Below, in pieces: positions 26,191 through 35,322 of a stretch of 52,468 bases of DNA. The notes beneath the pieces were generated by a model. The model saw only the letters and a program-made list of their open reading frames with translations. It was not told the origin of the DNA and ran no database searches. The position numbers were made by a program, and so were the translations under genes. Origin of the DNA: Clostridia bacterium. GTDB taxonomy: Bacteria > Bacillota > Clostridia > Oscillospirales > Acutalibacteraceae. Position 1 is the stretch's first letter. Each line of letters begins with the position of its first letter. Location: NCBI GenBank assembly GCA_017631795.1, contig JAGBSO010000042.1:1-52468 (forward strand), read 5' to 3'.

Positions 26191-27291
26191 ATGTCATTAA
26201 TTCAGTTGAAGAAAAAAGAAGATTGTATGTTTGATATGATTTCTCTCGGAGAAGTCATGCTTCGTCTTGATCCCGGTGAAATGAGAGTAAGAAATGCTCG
26301 TCAGTTCACAGTATGGGAAGGTGGCGGAGAATATAATGTTGCACGTGGTCTGCGCCGTTGTTTCGGCATGAAGACTGCTGTTGTAACAGCTCTTGCAGAT
26401 AACGATGTTGGTCGTCTTGTTGAAGATTTTATTCTTCAGGGCGGTGTTGACACATCATTCATCAAGTGGGTACCCTATGACGGCACAGGCAGAAAAGTCA
26501 GAAACGGTCTTAATTTCACAGAAAGAGGTTTCGGCATCAGAGGTGCATCAGGTGTTTCAGACAGAGGTAACACTGCTGTTTCTCAGCTTAAACCCGGTGA
26601 TATCGACTGGGATTATATTTTCGGCACACTCGGAGTAAGATGGCTCCATACAGGCGGTATCTTTGCTGCACTTTCAGAAACAACAGCAGAAGTTGTTGTT
26701 GAGGCTGTCAAGAAGGCAAAGGAATACGGCACAATTGTTTCTTATGACCTTAACTACCGTCCTTCACTCTGGAATGATATCGGCGGCAAGGCAAAGGCTC
26801 AGGAAGTCAACAAGACTATCGCACCTTATATTGATGTTATGATTGGTAACGAAGAAGATTTTACAGCTTGTCTCGGTTTTGAAATTGAAGGCAATGATGA
26901 AAATCTCAAAGAGCTCAATCTCGACGGTTATGTCAAGATGCTCGGTGAAGTATGCAAGGTTTATCCTAACTTCAAGGTTATTGCAACAACTCTTCGTACA
27001 GTAAAGACTGCAACTGTCAATGACTGGAGTGCAATGGTTTATGCAAACGGCGAAGTTTATAAGGGTCTTGAGCTTCCCGGTCTTGAAATCCTTGACAGAG
27101 TCGGTGGCGGTGACTCATTCGCATCAGGTCTTGTTTACGGTCTTATGACTTATGATGATGCTCAGAAAGCTGTCAACTACGGTGTTGCACACGGTGCACT
27201 TGCAATGACAACACCCGGTGACACTTCAACAGCAAGACTCAAAGAAGTTGAAGGCATCATCGGCGGTGCAGGAGCAAGAGTACAGAGATGA
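26191..27291 (+). CDS. PfkB-family sugar kinase (2-keto-3-deoxygluconate kinase-like)
   Basis: A 366-residue ribokinase-fold kinase. Signature parts: ISLGEVMLRLDPGE at the start, GGGEYNVARGLRRCFG, SYDLNYRPSLW, IGNEEDF and the C-terminal catalytic block RVGGGDSFASGLVYGL containing the base Asp. The long insert with KVRNGLNFTERGFGIR resembles 2-keto-3-deoxygluconate kinases used in uronate and pectin breakdown, but no aldolase or uronate isomerase lies alongside, so the substrate is uncertain. GGAGG sits 7 nt before ATG 26191. The stop overlaps the next gene as ATGA. Confidence 0.82.
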   Translation: MSLIQLKKKEDCMFDMISLGEVMLRLDPGEMRVRNARQFTVWEGGGEYNVARGLRRCFGMKTAVVTALADNDVGRLVEDFILQGGVDTSFIKWVPYDGTGRKVRNGLNFTERGFGIRGASGVSDRGNTAVSQLKPGDIDWDYIFGTLGVRWLHTGGIFAALSETTAEVVVEAVKKAKEYGTIVSYDLNYRPSLWNDIGGKAKAQEVNKTIAPYIDVMIGNEEDFTACLGFEIEGNDENLKELNLDGYVKMLGEVCKVYPNFKVIATTLRTVKTATVNDWSAMVYANGEVYKGLELPGLEILDRVGGGDSFASGLVYGLMTYDDAQKAVNYGVAHGALAMTTPGDTSTARLKEVEGIIGGAGARVQR

Positions 27292-27872
27292 TGAGCAGTC
27301 ATTTTTATGCTTTTCTTTCACGGATGAAATATATAAACCGTTGGGCACTTATGCGTAACACAAGTGCAGACACACTCAGTCAGCATTCACATGAAGTGGC
27401 TGCAATAGCTTATGTGCTTTGCGTTATCGGTAACAGACGTTACGGCAGGGATTACAACGGTGAAAGAGCGGCTTTGCTCGGTCTTTTTCATGACATGCCT
27501 GAAATTATCACAGGCGACCTGCCCACACCCGTGAAATATTTCAATCCCGAAATCAAAGAAGCCTATAAAAAAGTGGAAGCAGTGGCATCAGAAAAACTTC
27601 TTGCCACACTTCCCGAAGATTTAAGAGCTGATTTTGAATTCCTTTTTGATGAAAAGGAAAGTGACGAAACTCTGTGGAAAATTGTGAAAGCTGCGGATAA
27701 ACTCTCTGCGCTTGTAAAGTGCATTGAAGAGAGAAAAGCAGGAAATATGGAGTTCGCAAAGGCTGAACAATCTACTTTTGAATCAATAAAAAATATGAAT
27801 ATGCCCGAAGCAGACGATTTTATAAAAGATTTTCTTCCGGCATATGAGCTGACACTTGATCAGCTTACATAA
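27288..27872 (+). CDS. yfbR: YfbR-like 5'-deoxynucleotidase (HD domain)
   Basis: HD-superfamily phosphohydrolase that removes phosphate from deoxynucleoside 5'-monophosphates. It aligns with E. coli YfbR residue for residue in the active site: Arg18-Trp19 in INRWALMRN (Trp19 selects against ribose), His33, His68-Asp69 in FHDMPE, and TGDLPTPVKYFN. 194 residues. ATG 27288 overlaps the kinase stop; ATG 27291 is possible too. Fits dNTP-pool housekeeping. Confidence 0.92.
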   Translation: MMSSHFYAFLSRMKYINRWALMRNTSADTLSQHSHEVAAIAYVLCVIGNRRYGRDYNGERAALLGLFHDMPEIITGDLPTPVKYFNPEIKEAYKKVEAVASEKLLATLPEDLRADFEFLFDEKESDETLWKIVKAADKLSALVKCIEERKAGNMEFAKAEQSTFESIKNMNMPEADDFIKDFLPAYELTLDQLT

Positions 27873-27885
27873 ACAAGGTGATAGT

Positions 27886-28434
27886 ATGATACATAACGAA
27901 ACTATTGATAATATTCTCACAAGAAGAACAATCAGGGATTACACTCCTGAGCAGATAACTGATGAGCAGTTGGAGACTCTTCTTGAATGTGCCATGTGGG
28001 CACCCAGCGGAAGAAACGGTCAGCCTTGTCATGTGAGAGTTGTGCAGAGCAAGGAAATGCTTGATGAAATGAATGTGGACTTCAAAAATCTTGTCGGTTG
28101 GGATACTCCTGCTTACACAAACTGGGACAAAAATCCGTTTTATCAGAATGCACCCACTGTTTTCTTCATTTATGCAGAAGGCAACAGCCATATGGATGCA
28201 GGTATCATGGTTGAAAATATCGCAATTGCAGCAAAAGGAATGGGTCTGGGCTCCGTTATTATTGCAAGTATCGGCGGACTTCTTTCAGCACCCGAAGGAC
28301 TGAAATGGAAACAGAAGCTTGACATTCCCGAAGATTATAAATTCCTTATCGCATGTGCAGTCGGCAACGGTTGTGAAGACCCTGCTCCTAAACCCCGTAA
28401 AAAAGAACAGTTTAAGGTTATAAAGGCAGACTGA
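27886..28434 (+). CDS. Nitroreductase-family FMN oxidoreductase
   Basis: A 182-residue nitroreductase-fold flavoprotein. The N terminus has RRTIRDYTPEQITDEQL and the FMN-contacting AMWAPSGRNGQPCH; the C-terminal half has MDAGIMVENIAIAAKGMGLGS and IACAVGNG. Such enzymes use NAD(P)H to reduce quinones, nitro compounds or flavins; the substrate is not predictable here. ATG 27886 follows AAGGTGAT at 27875-27882; the longer upstream reading has no ribosome site. Gap of 13 bp from yfbR implies the same operon. Confidence 0.88.
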   Translation: MIHNETIDNILTRRTIRDYTPEQITDEQLETLLECAMWAPSGRNGQPCHVRVVQSKEMLDEMNVDFKNLVGWDTPAYTNWDKNPFYQNAPTVFFIYAEGNSHMDAGIMVENIAIAAKGMGLGSVIIASIGGLLSAPEGLKWKQKLDIPEDYKFLIACAVGNGCEDPAPKPRKKEQFKVIKAD

Positions 28435-28435
28435 T

Positions 28436-28711
28436 ATGAAAACAGAACTTTACCTTGCGGTTTATCTGGTGCTGATTTCAATTGTTTCTGTTATCATTAC
28501 AGTGTATGACAAATCCGCATCAAAAAGAAAAAAATGGCGTATTCCCGAAAATGTGCTCATGCTTTTTGCGTTTTTCGGCGGTGCAACAGCCATGTACGGC
28601 ATGATGCAGCTGATACGTCATAAGACAAAGCATAAAAAATTTATGATAGGTCTTCCGGTGTTTATTCTGATGCATCTTGCAGGAATTGTCTATGTTATAT
28701 ATTTTTTATAA
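28436..28711 (+). CDS. DUF1294 small membrane protein
   Basis: A 91-residue integral membrane protein. Three hydrophobic segments surround the family's cytoplasmic signature DKSASKRKKWRIPENVL and RHKTKHKKF. Function unknown for the family. Starts 1 bp after the nitroreductase stop, with AAAGG upstream; last gene of the 26191-28711 operon. Confidence 0.85.
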   Translation: MKTELYLAVYLVLISIVSVIITVYDKSASKRKKWRIPENVLMLFAFFGGATAMYGMMQLIRHKTKHKKFMIGLPVFILMHLAGIVYVIYFL

Positions 28712-28720
28712 GCAATAAAA

Positions 28721-28744
28721 AAAGCTCCCTTTTCAGGGAGCTTT
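28721..28744. terminator. Bidirectional intrinsic terminator
   Basis: AAAGCTCCCT pairs with AGGGAGCTTT around TTTC, with an A-tract before and T residues after. It separates the convergent DUF1294 and dockerin-protein genes. Confidence 0.9.
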
Positions 28745-28760
28745 CATTTTATGTTTTTGA

Positions 28761-29795
28761 TTATTCCTGAGGAACGAGAGCCATAAGGTCTGTGATAAAT
28801 GCCATAACACCAACTGTGTTTTTGCTGTCGTAACCTGTCAGGCTGAGCATTCTGCCGGGGATTCTGCTTGTGAGTTCGATGATATCAAAAAGTGTGCCTT
28901 CGTTTCCGTCTGTATCAATCATGTTGATGCATTTTACATCATCACCGATTGCATAGAATGCAAGCTGACCATCCTGAACATCAAATGTGTATACATCGCA
29001 TTCTTCACCTTTGTATTCACCCTTTGAATAGTAGGGCTTTTCAGTTGTTGTTGTGAAAGAAAAATCAAGCTCATCAAAAATGCTTACATCTACCAATTCT
29101 GTAAGATCAAGACCCAATAAATCTTTGATGCTTGCGATTGTGTCATCATCAAGGATGAAGATTTTTTTCTTGCCTTCTGCATCTGTATACTTTATGTGCA
29201 TTGTGTTTGAAAGCTGCATGATGCTGATTTCAAGGGGATCTTCGCCTTCAATGATTGGAAGATATGTTGAGAATTCATAACCCTTTTTGCTGTCGACAGC
29301 CATTTTCATTACAGAAGTATCGTCTTCTGTGCCCATTGCAGCTTCAAGGTAATATTTACCGCTGAAAAATGCATCGATTGCTTTGGGGTATGTGTCTGTA
29401 ACAACTTTTTCGGGAGCTGTTGTTGACTCTGTTGTTGTTTCAGTTGTTGTTTCTGTGGTTGTTTCAGTTGTTGTTTCTGTTGTTGCTTCTGAAGAGGTTG
29501 TATCTTCTGTGGGCATTTCGGGAAGTTCTTCAATCTTTGCAGAAGCTCTGAGAATGATTCTTGCATCGCTTGCAGAAATTTTCCCGTCAAAATTCACATC
29601 AGCCGCAATTTTTGCATCTTCTGTGAGAGTTTCAAGTTTTGCAGATGCTCTGAGTGCTACACGGGCATCAGAAGCTGTGAGTTTTCCGTCGTTATTGACG
29701 TCACCGAGCTTGATGCTGTCTGCACTTGCAAGCATGAATGCGGATGAGAATATAAGTGTGAAAGTCAGAATGAGTGCAACGATTTTTTTGTTCAT
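28761..29795 (-). CDS. Secreted protein with N-terminal dockerin type I-like module
   Basis: A 344-residue exported protein. A signal peptide covers about 1-25. Residues 31-90 form a dockerin type I-like pair of calcium loops: DVNNDGKLTASDARVALR and DVNFDGKISASDARIILR, each with the loop acidic positions and a following helix. A Thr/Glu repeat linker (about 95-128, mainly ETTT units) leads to a unique 200-residue C-terminal domain that I do not recognise; it has alternating strands like LolA/LppX-type lipid-binding folds, but that is a guess. Dockerins normally bind cohesins and are usually C-terminal. No cohesin or scaffoldin is in the window. Ends at the bidirectional terminator. Confidence 0.82.
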   Translation of the reverse strand: MNKKIVALILTFTLIFSSAFMLASADSIKLGDVNNDGKLTASDARVALRASAKLETLTEDAKIAADVNFDGKISASDARIILRASAKIEELPEMPTEDTTSSEATTETTTETTTETTTETTTESTTAPEKVVTDTYPKAIDAFFSGKYYLEAAMGTEDDTSVMKMAVDSKKGYEFSTYLPIIEGEDPLEISIMQLSNTMHIKYTDAEGKKKIFILDDDTIASIKDLLGLDLTELVDVSIFDELDFSFTTTTEKPYYSKGEYKGEECDVYTFDVQDGQLAFYAIGDDVKCINMIDTDGNEGTLFDIIELTSRIPGRMLSLTGYDSKNTVGVMAFITDLMALVPQE

Positions 29796-29907
29796 TGTTG
29801 TGCTTTCCTTTCTTTTATAATATACAATATTTACTTAATTATATCATATCATATATTTTTCCTTTTTACAACACCCAAAATTTGTGTTTGTTTTTCATTT
29901 TTTGCTG

Positions 29908-29936
29908 TTGACTTATTTTTGTTGCTGTGTTAAAAT
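29908..29936 (+). promoter_or_regulatory. pheST promoter
   Basis: TTGACT at 29908-29913 and TAAAAT at 29931-29936 with 17-nt spacing, directly ahead of the T-box leader. Confidence 0.75.
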
Positions 29937-29941
29937 GTTTC

Positions 29942-30193
29942 CGATATATAAATGCGTTGACGGCGTGTAAGTAGCCTTCACGTAGCCCGAAAGAGAGTGG
30001 TCATCATCGGCTGTAAGTGACCTCGGTACCGTGAATTGTGAATTTCAGCGTCTGAGCTTTCTGTGAAAACATTGATTAAGCAGAATGTAACCGCTGCATT
30101 AAAGCGGACGATGAGTGCAGAAATTTTTTATTTCTGAATTCGGGTGGTACCACGGTTTATTTTCCGTCCCGTTTATTCCGGGACGGTTTTTTT
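29942..30193 (+). promoter_or_regulatory. T-box riboswitch controlling pheST
   Basis: This leader accounts for most of the 426-bp gap. A conserved GAGTGCAGAAA-type region precedes the T-box core CGGGTGGTACCACGG (30141-30155), whose bulge pairs with the acceptor end of uncharged tRNA. The terminator CCGTCCCG/CGGGACGG plus T-run follows at 30164-30193. A Phe specifier UUC is available at 30044-30046 on the 3' side of stem I. Uncharged tRNA-Phe should favour the antiterminator and read-through into pheS. Confidence 0.92.
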
Positions 30194-30221
30194 ATTTGTA
30201 AATAATGAAAGGATGATATAA

Positions 30222-31247
30222 ATGGATCAGACAAAAGAACTTCTCATAAAGTTTGAAGAAGCTCTTGCAAACGCAGATTCATCAGAAGCTCTTGAAGTGC
30301 TTCGTGTTGAATATTGCGGCAAAAAAGGTCATGTGGCAGGTCTTATGGGTATGCTCAAATCTGTACCCAACGAAGAAAAAAAGGCATTTGGTCAGGCAGT
30401 CAATGAAGTCAAGCAGGAAATTGAAAAGAAACTTGCCGAGGCTCAGGCTGAAATCGTAAAGAAGGAAGAACAGAAACTTATTGATTCTGCAGAAGATTAT
30501 GACGTTTCTCTTCCCATGGATATGGAAATGGGTTCATATCACCCCATCACACTTATCCAGAGAGAAGTTGAAGAAATCTTCCGCACAATGGGCTTCACAA
30601 TCGAAGATTTCTCAGAAATCGTTGATGACTTCAACTGTTTCGAAGCTCTCAATATTCCCAAACATCACCCCGCAAGAGATATGCAGGATACATATTATCT
30701 CTCAAGCGGTCAGCTTCTCAAAACACACACATCAGCTGCTCAGAATTCAATCATGAAGAAGTACGGAGCACCTCTTCGTTCAATATTCCCCGGCAGATGT
30801 TTCAGAAACGAATCAACAGACGCAAGCCATGAAAACACATTCTTCCAGATGGAAGGTATCATGATTGATGAAGACATCTCAATCTCAAACCTTATCTACT
30901 TCATGAAGACTATGCTTTCAGAAGTTTTCGGTCAGGATGTTACAGTCAGACTCCGTCCCGGTTTCTTCCCCTTTGTTGAACCCGGTTTCGAGCTTGATAT
31001 CCAGTGTCTTGTTTGCGGCGGTGAAGGTTGTCCCACATGTAAGCATTCAGGCTGGCTTGAACTCTGCCCCTGCGGTATGATTCATCCCAATGTTCTTGAA
31101 TACGGCGGAATCGACACAGAAAAATACACAGGCTTCGCATTCGGTCTCGGTCTTACAAGACTTGCAATGATGAAGTACGGCATCAAGGATATCCGTATTC
31201 TCAATTCGGGTAACCTTAAATCACTTTCACAGTTTATAGGTAAATAA
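30222..31247 (+). CDS. pheS: Phenylalanyl-tRNA synthetase alpha subunit
   Basis: Catalytic subunit of the class II alpha2-beta2 PheRS; 341 residues, normal length. Class II motif 2 is seen in FPGRCFRNESTDASHENTFF, motif 3 in FAFGLGLTRLAMMKYGI, and the substrate pocket in LKTHTSAAQ. A coiled coil occupies the N terminus. ATG 30222 follows AAAGGATGAT. Directly controlled by the T-box leader and followed by pheT after 15 bp. Confidence 0.97.
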   Translation: MDQTKELLIKFEEALANADSSEALEVLRVEYCGKKGHVAGLMGMLKSVPNEEKKAFGQAVNEVKQEIEKKLAEAQAEIVKKEEQKLIDSAEDYDVSLPMDMEMGSYHPITLIQREVEEIFRTMGFTIEDFSEIVDDFNCFEALNIPKHHPARDMQDTYYLSSGQLLKTHTSAAQNSIMKKYGAPLRSIFPGRCFRNESTDASHENTFFQMEGIMIDEDISISNLIYFMKTMLSEVFGQDVTVRLRPGFFPFVEPGFELDIQCLVCGGEGCPTCKHSGWLELCPCGMIHPNVLEYGGIDTEKYTGFAFGLGLTRLAMMKYGIKDIRILNSGNLKSLSQFIGK

Positions 31248-31262
31248 GGAGGAAAGAGAATA

Positions 31263-33620
31263 ATGTTTGTTTCAATGAACTGGATCAACGAATATGTTGA
31301 TCTCAGCGGTCTTGATATTGAGGAGCTCATTCACAGATTCACTCTTTCCACCGCTGAAGTAGAAGATATTTATTACAAAGGCAACGATATCAGAAATGTT
31401 GTTGCAGGTAAAATTATTTCGGTAGAAAATCATCCCAACTCAAAGAAGCTTCATCTTCTCAAAGTTGACGTAGGCACAGAAGTTCTTGACATCGTATGCG
31501 GTGCACCCAACGTAAGAGAAGGTATGGTTGTACCCGTTGCCAAGTCAGGCGGCAGAGTTTGTGCAGGTGAAATCACAAATGCAGTTGTTGCAGGTTATGA
31601 GTCATTCGGCATGTGCTGTGCAGAATCAGAGCTTGGCATCAGCGATGACCATTCAGGTCTTATGGAAATCTTTGATGATGTGGCACTCGGTACAGATATC
31701 TGTGACATCTATCCCATCAAGGACATCATCTTTGAAGTTGATAACAAATCACTCACAAACCGTCCTGACCTCTGGGGTCATTACGGTATCGCAAGAGAAT
31801 TCTCAGCTATCACAAAGAGACCTCTCAAGGCTCTTGATATTGATATGAGCGAATATGACGGCGAAGAAATTCCCGTTGAAATCATGAGCGATGCAGTTTA
31901 CAGATATTCTGCACTCCGCATCAACAATATCAAGAAGTCAGTAAGCCCCGTTGCAATGAGAATCAGACTTTTCTACTGCGGAATGAGAGGCATCAATCTT
32001 CTTGCTGACCTTACAAACTACCTTATGCTTGAAATGGGTCAGCCCATGCACGCATTTGACGGCACAAAAGTTCAGTCAATCGGTGTAGGTATGGGTGAAA
32101 ACGGCACAAAATTCACAACACTTGACGGTGTTGAGAGAGATGTTGATGAAAACACTCTTCTCATTCTCAATAACAACGAGCCTGTTGCTGTTGCAGGTAT
32201 CATGGGCGGTCTTGATTCAGAAATCGTCGGCAATACAGACTCAGTTGTGCTTGAATCAGCAAACTTTGACGGTGTATGCGTAAGAAAGACATCATCAAGA
32301 ATGGGTCTTCGTACAGATGCTTCCGCTCGTTACGAAAAAATCCTTGACCCCGAAATGACAGTTACAGCTATCCGCCGTTTTGTCAAGCTTCTCAAGGAAA
32401 TCGATGACGGTGCAGTTGTTGTTTCAAAACTTGCAGACGCATATGCAAAGAAATATCCCGAAATCGAACTTTTCATCGATAAGAAGTATGTTGACAGATA
32501 CACAGGTATCGATTTCAGCAATGAGCAGATTGAAGAAACTCTTGTTTCTCTCGGATTCAAGGTAACAGCTGAAAACGACGGCTTCAAGGTTATCGTACCC
32601 TCATGGAGAAGCACAAAGGATGTTACAATCAAGGCTGACCTTATCGAAGAAATCACAAGAATTTTCGGTTATGATAACTTTGAAATCAAGACAACACTCA
32701 GCGCACTCAAGCCCGTAAGAGCTGAAGCTGTAAAGAGTGAAGACGCAATGATCAAAGATCTTCTTGTAAATAAGTTCAAACTTCACGAAGTTCATTCATA
32801 CATCTGGTGTGACGGTAAGAAGTATAAGAAGCTGGGTATTGATGTTGAAGAAAACTGTACAATTCTCAACATTCCCACTCCCGAAAACGGCACAATCAGA
32901 AATTCAATGATCCCCACACTTCTCACAATCGCTTATGAGAACAAGTCATTCGCTCCCACATTCGGTATTTTTGAATGCGGACGTGTTGTTGACGGTTACC
33001 TCGAAAACGGTTACTGCAACGAGAGAAGAAGACTCGGTGTTGTTCTTTATGACAAGATCGGCACAGAAAAGGATCTTTATTTCAAGATGCTCAATATGCT
33101 CAAGTTCATCTTCCGTGACATCAAGCACGACGATGCAGATTTCAGCAAGGCTGTTACAGTTTCTCACGCATATCAGCATCCCAAGAACACAGCAGTAATC
33201 AGCTATAAGGGCGAAAAACTCGGTGAAATGTTCACACTTCATCCCATGAACAACCAGAAGCTTGATAAGAATGCTGCTGTTGTATGTGCAGAAATTGATC
33301 TTGACAAGTTCTTTGCTGTAGCAGTTGCAGATGCAAAGTATGCAGATCCCTCAAAGTTCCCCGCAATCGACTATGACCTTTCACTTGTTATCGCAGATAA
33401 GAAGTATGCAGATATCAAGAAGACATGGGAAAGCAAGAATATCGCAGAGCTTACAGGCGCAAAGGTTATCGATATGTTCGATGACGGCACCACAAAGAGT
33501 ATGGCAGTCAGACTTTCATTCTCAGCTCCCGACAGAACACTTGCTATGGATGAAATCCAGGCTCATATCGACGCAATCCTTGATTCACTTAAGGAAATCG
33601 GCGTAGAACTTAAGCAGTAA
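31263..33620 (+). CDS. pheT: Phenylalanyl-tRNA synthetase beta subunit
   Basis: 785-residue beta subunit carrying the tRNA-binding EMAP-like domain near 40-150 (GKIISVENHPNSKKLHLLKV), B3/B4 editing domain (RYSALRINNIKKSVSPVAMR), B5 and catalytic-like core, and the anticodon-recognising FDX-ACB domain at the end (AIDYDLSLVIADKKYADI). GGAGG is placed before ATG 31263. Forms the tetramer with the product of pheS. Ends ahead of a strong terminator. Confidence 0.97.
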   Translation: MFVSMNWINEYVDLSGLDIEELIHRFTLSTAEVEDIYYKGNDIRNVVAGKIISVENHPNSKKLHLLKVDVGTEVLDIVCGAPNVREGMVVPVAKSGGRVCAGEITNAVVAGYESFGMCCAESELGISDDHSGLMEIFDDVALGTDICDIYPIKDIIFEVDNKSLTNRPDLWGHYGIAREFSAITKRPLKALDIDMSEYDGEEIPVEIMSDAVYRYSALRINNIKKSVSPVAMRIRLFYCGMRGINLLADLTNYLMLEMGQPMHAFDGTKVQSIGVGMGENGTKFTTLDGVERDVDENTLLILNNNEPVAVAGIMGGLDSEIVGNTDSVVLESANFDGVCVRKTSSRMGLRTDASARYEKILDPEMTVTAIRRFVKLLKEIDDGAVVVSKLADAYAKKYPEIELFIDKKYVDRYTGIDFSNEQIEETLVSLGFKVTAENDGFKVIVPSWRSTKDVTIKADLIEEITRIFGYDNFEIKTTLSALKPVRAEAVKSEDAMIKDLLVNKFKLHEVHSYIWCDGKKYKKLGIDVEENCTILNIPTPENGTIRNSMIPTLLTIAYENKSFAPTFGIFECGRVVDGYLENGYCNERRRLGVVLYDKIGTEKDLYFKMLNMLKFIFRDIKHDDADFSKAVTVSHAYQHPKNTAVISYKGEKLGEMFTLHPMNNQKLDKNAAVVCAEIDLDKFFAVAVADAKYADPSKFPAIDYDLSLVIADKKYADIKKTWESKNIAELTGAKVIDMFDDGTTKSMAVRLSFSAPDRTLAMDEIQAHIDAILDSLKEIGVELKQ

Positions 33621-33638
33621 TATATCTTAAATAACAAA

Positions 33639-33668
33639 ACAGAGAGTCCGCAAACTCTCTGTTTTTTT
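33639..33668. terminator. Intrinsic terminator after pheST
   Basis: ACAGAGAGT pairs with ACTCTCTGT across a 5-nt loop, with a T7 run after it. It also lies just downstream of the convergent anti-sigma operon. Confidence 0.9.
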
Positions 33669-33670
33669 GT

Positions 33671-34192
33671 TTATCTTTTTGCAATTTTTCCGGCAATTGT
33701 GCCGAGAATAGGCGGTGTGAAAAATATCATCAACGGTATGTCATATATGCAGAAGTAAAAAATCAAGTGAAAGATAAAAACCGGAATAAGAACAAAAAGC
33801 ACTTTGTACTTGCTTGTGAACGAAAGGAACATTGCGGCACTCATTGTAAGTATGTTGTAGCTGAAAATCAGAAACAGTAAAAACATGCTTGTGTCAATAA
33901 ATATTGCGCTGAATACACCAAGAATGATACATGTGCTCATCATTACTGCACAGGCAATAATAAGGAACTTTTTGAAAAAAACTGTTTTGATTTTGCGATC
34001 AACGGTTTTTGTATCGGAAAGTGCGGTGCTGTTTCCCCCTGTTATATCGGTGGTCATGTCTGAAAGCAAAGTTCTGCAATTCTTGCAATTGTCCGTGTGA
34101 TGAATAATGCAGTTTTTTGTGTATTCACTGCATTTGCCGTCTGCATACATCGGCAGAAGGTCTGCAATTATATCGCAACTTAAGTTTTTCAT
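33671..34192 (-). CDS. Zinc-finger (zf-HC2) multi-span putative anti-sigma protein
   Basis: A 173-residue membrane protein. Its N terminus has the anti-sigma zinc motif: Cys6, then HTDNCKNC (His-x3-Cys-x2-Cys). Four hydrophobic spans follow, two of them close together near 75-115 and two near 125-165. It is the last of three genes headed by an ECF sigma factor and lies 4 bp after the other zinc-finger protein. Either could be the partner that holds the sigma factor at the membrane; having two is unusual. Confidence 0.75.
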   Translation of the reverse strand: MKNLSCDIIADLLPMYADGKCSEYTKNCIIHHTDNCKNCRTLLSDMTTDITGGNSTALSDTKTVDRKIKTVFFKKFLIIACAVMMSTCIILGVFSAIFIDTSMFLLFLIFSYNILTMSAAMFLSFTSKYKVLFVLIPVFIFHLIFYFCIYDIPLMIFFTPPILGTIAGKIAKR

Positions 34193-34196
34193 GTCA

Positions 34197-34847
34197 TCAC
34201 CAACCTGTTTCGAGGGGAATTATAATCCACTCACCGTCAAGCAAAGCTGCACCGAAAACCATATCTACATCCATATCCATAAATCTGTTGTAATGATAAT
34301 AATAACCCACATTGCAGTAAAGCAGTAATTCTTTTTCAAAAGTCACATCTGCATATTCGTCAGGGAAATTTAAAAAGTATTTTAATTCTGTCAGAGCTGT
34401 GGAAAATCTTATTTTGTTTAAAACAGAACCGTCAAAATGGCTTGAATCATGTACGGTATGTTTTAGTTCTTTTATAATCAGTTCCACATCTTCGTCAGAA
34501 AGGTTTTTTATATATTCTGTGCCTGTGATCTGTGCATCAGAAGTTATACACGGCGGTAAAAAAAGATCGGGAAATAAGACGGTTGTAAAACAAAATGGAA
34601 TAAGTGAAACTGCAAGGACAAAGCAGATTATAAAAGTTGCTTTTCGTGAAATGCGTTTTTTTACTTTTTTGAGCACTTTTTTCTCTTTGCTGACAACAGG
34701 CACACCGTTTGTTTTAGCATGAATGAGATTTCTGCATTCGTCGCATTCTGAAAGATGTTCTTCAATGAATTTTTTTGAATCTTCGCTGCATATTCCGTCT
34801 TTGTAAAGGTCATAAAGATCTCTGAAAATTTCACAGTTTTCAGCCAT
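34197..34847 (-). CDS. Zinc-finger anti-sigma factor, single span
   Basis: A 216-residue protein with an N-terminal zf-HC2 motif (Cys5 and HLSECDEC), a basic juxtamembrane stretch KKVLKKVKKRISRK, one membrane helix at about 70-92 and an extracytoplasmic domain of some 120 residues that I do not recognise. Its start overlaps the ECF sigma gene by 8 bp, the usual coupling of an ECF sigma factor and its cognate anti-sigma, so this is the more likely direct partner. Confidence 0.8.
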   Translation of the reverse strand: MAENCEIFRDLYDLYKDGICSEDSKKFIEEHLSECDECRNLIHAKTNGVPVVSKEKKVLKKVKKRISRKATFIICFVLAVSLIPFCFTTVLFPDLFLPPCITSDAQITGTEYIKNLSDEDVELIIKELKHTVHDSSHFDGSVLNKIRFSTALTELKYFLNFPDEYADVTFEKELLLYCNVGYYYHYNRFMDMDVDMVFGAALLDGEWIIIPLETGW

Positions 34848-35322
34848 TTTTGTTTCCCTCCCTTAGTTTCCTGATAATCTGTTCCTTTGCTCTGTAAAAT
34901 GTCACTCTTGCCCAGCTTTCGGATTTGTCAAAAAGCTTGCTGATTTCTTTAAGTTCAATTTCGGCAAAAACATGAAGCATAAAGACTTCTTTGTACGGAT
35001 CATCAAGCGAATGAAGATGAAGCATAATTTCTTTTGTCTGTTCTTTGTCATCAATTGTCAGAACAAAATCATTTTCGCTTTCGGGGAAAGAATTATCACG
35101 CTTTTTCTCTTTTCGGCAATAGGAATAATAAAGATTCTTCGCAATCTGACAAAGCCATACGGAAATATCGCAATCACCGCGGAATGAATCAATTTTGATT
35201 ATTGCTTTACAGAATGTTTCGCTTGTCAGTTCCTGCGCCAGAAATTCGTTGCGGCACAGCGAGAGAAGATAGCCGTATACTTTTTTTGCGTTTTCTTTAT
35301 AGATTTGTTCAAACTCGTCCAC
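34840..35322 (-). CDS. ECF-type RNA polymerase sigma factor
   Basis: A 160-residue sigma-70-family ECF factor with region 2 (FLAQELTSETFCKAIIKIDSF) and region 4 (DPYKEVFMLHVFAEIELKEI, then SESWARVTFYRAKEQI helix-turn-helix). Start is GTG 35322 preceded by a GGGGG-rich stretch. It heads the operon with two zinc-finger membrane proteins. A TTGACA on the minus strand (about 35403-35408 on plus) could be part of its promoter, but no good -10 is clear. Stimulus unknown. Confidence 0.88.
   Translation of the reverse strand: MDEFEQIYKENAKKVYGYLLSLCRNEFLAQELTSETFCKAIIKIDSFRGDCDISVWLCQIAKNLYYSYCRKEKKRDNSFPESENDFVLTIDDKEQTKEIMLHLHSLDDPYKEVFMLHVFAEIELKEISKLFDKSESWARVTFYRAKEQIIRKLREGNKNG

Noticed and set aside
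28761..29795. Plus-strand ORF across the Thr/Glu linker (29383-29820)
   Set aside because: Complement of ACAACTGAA repeats giving a Val/Ser-rich shadow; the minus-strand protein has signal peptide and dockerin motifs.
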